Assembly (NCBI GenBank): GCA_023434145.1
Contig: JAEYTI010000116.1
Span: forward strand, 1 to 6,936
Reading direction: 5' to 3'
Length of the DNA: 6,936 nt
Origin: Chloroflexota bacterium
Lineage (GTDB): Bacteria; Chloroflexota; Anaerolineae; Anaerolineales; Anaerolineaceae
The notes beneath the pieces are model-generated. The model made no database searches. It saw only the letters and a program-made list of their open reading frames with translations, and had not been told where the DNA came from. Both the position numbers and the translations under genes were made by a program. Below are positions 5,531 to 6,936 of this stretch, piece by piece. Each line of letters opens with the position of its first letter. Within the stretch, counting starts at the first letter, position 1.

Positions 5531-5950
5531 ATGAGCGAAAAAATGAATGCTAAAACCAAAGCCGCGGCTTCTTTTTCGATTAAAAGCTGGGATGAAAAAC
5601 CGTATCAAGAGACGGGAACGGATCGTAAGCTCACTCAGGCGCACGTGGAACAATCCTACCAGGGGGATATGGTAGGCGAAAGCGTGGTGAAGTACCTGAT
5701 GTGTTACACCCCCAACGGCGCGTCCTTCGTCGGCATTGAGATTTTCACTGGAGCAATGGGCGGGCGAGAGGGCAGTTTCGTTCTTCAGCACGTTGGTGAG
5801 GATGAGGGCAGCGGGGTTCGCTCGCGCTACTTCGTCGTCGCCGGATCGGGTACGGGCGGGTTCGAGGGGCTGCGAGGCGAGGGCGCTTTTCAGCTTTCTG
5901 GCCACGCGGAAAGCTATCCTATGGAACTGGCGTATTGGTTCGAGAGGTGA
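5531..5950 (+). CDS. DUF3224 domain protein (139 aa)
   Basis: This is a single-domain protein of the DUF3224 family, small beta-rich proteins of undefined function. The family pattern is clear: FSIKSWDEKPY (15-25), LTQAHVEQSYQGDMVGES (34-51), YLMCYTPNGASFVGIE (55-70), GGREGSFVLQHVG (77-89) and GSGTGGFEGLRGEGAF (105-120). The length is usual for the family. There is no signal peptide or membrane segment, so it is probably cytoplasmic. The ATG has GGAGG (5522-5526) four bases upstream, a rather short spacing. The stop is four bases before the next start, so the two genes are probably one transcription unit. No convincing separate promoter is visible in the 116 bases upstream, which are mostly palindrome. 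Confidence 0.9.
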   Translation: MSEKMNAKTKAAASFSIKSWDEKPYQETGTDRKLTQAHVEQSYQGDMVGESVVKYLMCYTPNGASFVGIEIFTGAMGGREGSFVLQHVGEDEGSGVRSRYFVVAGSGTGGFEGLRGEGAFQLSGHAESYPMELAYWFER

Positions 5951-5954
5951 TTCA

Positions 5955-6533
5955 ATGGCCCAACCATCGTTTGACCCCTGGGTGCAGGTAACCACACTGC
6001 ACGGATTTGCTGCGGATCAGGTGATTTCGGCGCTGCAGAAAGAGATCCGCCGCGGGCATGTAGAAAATGCCTGCCTGCTGGCCTACGAGATGTACCTTAC
6101 CAGCGCGGAGCTGGAAGCCTACCTGTGGAAGCGTCTGCTGGTGATCTCGGTAGAAGACGTGGGCCTGGGCGATCCGCAGGCGGCGTTGCAGGTGCACACA
6201 CTCTACCAGATGCACAATACCACCGGACGCGGCGAGGGCGACCGTCTGCTGTTCGCCATCCACGCGGTGCGCTACCTGTGTGCCTGCCAGAAGGACCGTT
6301 CGACGGACGAGATGGTCAACTGGATGATCCACGAAGTTCAGGGCGGAACACGCCCGGAGATCCCGGATTATGCGCTGGATATGCACACCGCGAAGGGGAA
6401 GGAGATGGGTCGGAGCAAACGCCACTTCTGGGAGGTGGGCGCGCGACTGGAGCCAGAGTCACCTACTCGCAACCGCACCTACCACGAGCGAATGATGCGT
6501 ATCCTTGACGAAATCGAACCGAAAGCGGGATGA
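5955..6533 (+). CDS. Stand-alone RarA/MgsA C-terminal-domain protein (192 aa)
   Basis: The whole protein resembles the C-terminal (clamp-loader-like and tetramerisation) half of the replication-fork ATPase RarA/MgsA. Key similarities are DQVISALQKEIRRGHVENAC (21-40), which matches the segment after the ATPase, and RLLVISVEDVGLGDPQA (60-76), which matches the RarA 'VEDIGLADPQA' motif. Near the end, IPDYALDMHTAKGKEMG (136-152) parallels the RarA tail. There is no Walker A or B motif and no room for an AAA+ core. The start ATG follows GAGGTGA by four bases. An in-frame ATG at 5736 would put 73 residues inside the DUF3224 gene and has no family similarity. The gene lies directly behind DUF3224. 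A role in replication or recombination is inferred from the domain only. Confidence 0.85.
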   Translation: MAQPSFDPWVQVTTLHGFAADQVISALQKEIRRGHVENACLLAYEMYLTSAELEAYLWKRLLVISVEDVGLGDPQAALQVHTLYQMHNTTGRGEGDRLLFAIHAVRYLCACQKDRSTDEMVNWMIHEVQGGTRPEIPDYALDMHTAKGKEMGRSKRHFWEVGARLEPESPTRNRTYHERMMRILDEIEPKAG

Positions 6534-6547
6534 CAAACTGCTTAATG

Positions 6548-6577
6548 GATAATGTGATAAATATCACTAACATTATC
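6548..6577. promoter_or_regulatory. CRP/FNR-like operator with nested palindromes
   Basis: GTGATA-AA-TATCAC (6554-6567) is a perfect palindrome reading TGTGA-N6-TCACT (6553-6568), close to the CRP-family consensus TGTGA-N6-TCACA. A second, wider pair GATAATGT (6548-6555) / ACATTATC (6570-6577) encloses it. The inner centre lies near -42 relative to the predicted start, the position of a class II activator site. Confidence 0.55.
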
Positions 6578-6596
6578 TGATAAGCAAGGGTATACT
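6567..6596 (+). promoter_or_regulatory. Promoter of the 26-aa microprotein
   Basis: TATACT (6591-6596) is a good -10. The -35 (CTAACA, 6567-6572, spacing 18) is weak and touches the CRP-like palindrome, as expected for an activator-dependent promoter. The start would be near 6603, about 54 bases before the ATG. Confidence 0.5.
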
Positions 6597-6656
6597 CACT
6601 CCTGTCGATAGGAACATCGGCGCCAGAAAGATAACAAGCCAATGGAGGAAACCCTA

Positions 6657-6737
6657 ATGAGCAAAGTACGCATGATCGCAGGTATTGCACTGGTCCTGTT
6701 CGTTCTCACCGCCACCGCACTGTACGTTATTTCCTAA
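6657..6737 (+). CDS. 26-aa single-membrane-helix microprotein
   Basis: A 26-codon frame begins at an ATG with GGAGG (6644-6648) eight bases upstream and ends with TAA. The product opens MSKVRM and then runs as one hydrophobic helix, IAGIALVLFVLTATALYVIS (7-26), long enough to span a membrane. The positive residues before it suggest the N terminus stays inside. Its own promoter, a well-placed ribosome binding site and a very strong terminator right after the stop argue that it is a real gene and not a chance frame. I do not recognise it. Tiny membrane proteins of this size often serve as accessory subunits of transporters or respiratory oxidases, but nothing here names a partner. Confidence 0.7.
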   Translation: MSKVRMIAGIALVLFVLTATALYVIS

Positions 6738-6754
6738 GCGGAAATTTCTAAACC

Positions 6755-6801
6755 ATCAGCCCGTTTCACCAATCATAAAGGTGAAACGGGCTGATTTTTT
6801 T
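6755..6801 (+). terminator. Strong intrinsic terminator
   Basis: ATCAGCCCGTTTCACC (6755-6770) pairs perfectly with GGTGAAACGGGCTGAT (6780-6795) around a 9-base loop, followed by an unbroken run of Ts to 6801. It ends the microprotein transcript 18 bases after its stop codon. Confidence 0.95.
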
Positions 6802-6814
6802 ATCACTGCGCATT

Positions 6815-6847
6815 GGGGCTGTCTCAAAAGTACATTGAGACAGCCCC
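6815..6847. repeat. 13-bp hairpin at the IS end
   Basis: GGGGCTGTCTCAA (6815-6827) is exactly complementary to TTGAGACAGCCCC (6835-6847) around a 7-base loop. The outer arm is the presumed terminal inverted repeat. Such end hairpins can block transcription entering the element or hide the transposase start. Confidence 0.85.
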
Positions 6848-6882
6848 TTCCGATTTTAAAGGGGATGTGATTCAATAGGGGC

Positions 6883-6936
6883 ATGGCCAAGAAAAAACTA
6901 CCGCCCGTGTTCAAAGAATATACGATGGGGCAGATG
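6883..6936 (+). CDS. Transposase, IS1182-like, N-terminal fragment (partial)
   Basis: Eighteen codons are visible, reading MAKKKLPPVFKEYTMGQM, and the frame is open at the window edge. The 'VFKEYTMGQM' stretch resembles the start of IS1182-family DDE transposases, where 'FKPYNQNQ' is followed by a LLPP motif; that next motif would fall just outside the window. AGGGG lies only one base before the ATG, so translation initiation looks poor. The family call rests on few residues plus the nearby hairpin end. Confidence 0.65.
   Translation, partial: MAKKKLPPVFKEYTMGQM

Larger units (their letters stand above)
6815..6936 (+). mobile_element. Left end of an IS1182-like insertion sequence (cut by window edge)
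   Basis: GGGGCTGTCTCAAAA at 6815 looks like the terminal repeat of IS1182-type elements, and a transposase-like frame begins 68 bases further in. The right end and any target duplication are outside the window. The element starts 13 bases after the upstream terminator. Confidence 0.7.

Noticed and set aside
5736..5954. Longer start for the RarA C-terminal-like protein
   Set aside because: The extension lies within the DUF3224 gene in another frame, has no domain similarity, and the ATG at 5955 has a suitable ribosome site.
4602..5995. Long minus-strand frames opposite the YceI and DUF3224 genes
   Set aside because: They are mirror frames of well-supported plus-strand genes and show no family similarity.
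1..6936. CRISPR array, tRNA or rRNA genes
   Set aside because: No spaced exact repeats of CRISPR length, no tRNA cloverleaf with TTCRA loop and acceptor pairing, and no rRNA-like segment were seen. The TTCGA near 4005 belongs to the riboswitch core.

Overview
The window looks like chromosomal DNA from a moderately GC-rich bacterium with strong GGAGG-type ribosome binding sites and housekeeping-type (-35/-10) promoters. A c-di-AMP riboswitch, a CoA-transferase/DUF35/acyl-CoA dehydrogenase operon, a membrane-anchored YceI protein with a Thr/Ala/Pro linker, and an IS1182-like insertion sequence together suggest a Chloroflexota-type organism (for example Anaerolineae). That assignment is an inference from gene content and is not proven.

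Left half, minus strand (3483 down to 52): a tight four-gene operon. Its order is CoA-transferase alpha subunit, CoA-transferase beta subunit (ATGA overlap), a Zn-ribbon/OB-fold DUF35 protein, and an acyl-CoA dehydrogenase. It reads as a catabolic module that activates a carboxylic acid by CoA transfer and then oxidises the acyl-CoA. The substrate cannot be read from sequence. The alpha and beta subunits resemble glutaconate CoA-transferase, and the beta subunit keeps the expected catalytic Glu.

Centre (3484-4622): a divergent non-coding region of about 690 bases, then a very small gene. It holds a perfect 22-bp palindrome, a second inverted repeat, a 12-bp operator-like palindrome, and a plus-strand promoter feeding a c-di-AMP (ydaO/yuaA-type) riboswitch. 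A candidate terminator/antiterminator switch follows. The riboswitch leads to a 59-aa basic protein I do not recognise. Behind that gene lie six GGTA motifs at a 13-base period and a strong intrinsic terminator, so the unit appears to be single-gene.

Right half, plus strand (4554-6737): a promoter and a YceI-family secreted or membrane-anchored protein, an imperfect palindrome, then a DUF3224 protein closely followed by a 192-aa stand-alone copy of the C-terminal domain of RarA/MgsA without the ATPase part. Next is a CRP/FNR-like operator and promoter driving a 26-aa single-membrane-helix microprotein, closed by a textbook terminator. The window ends inside an insertion sequence: its left end forms a 13-bp hairpin, and the first 18 codons of an IS1182-like transposase are visible.

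The points most worth following are the riboswitch that controls only a 59-aa orphan protein, with a mutually exclusive aptamer/terminator pairing, and the 26-aa microprotein unit.
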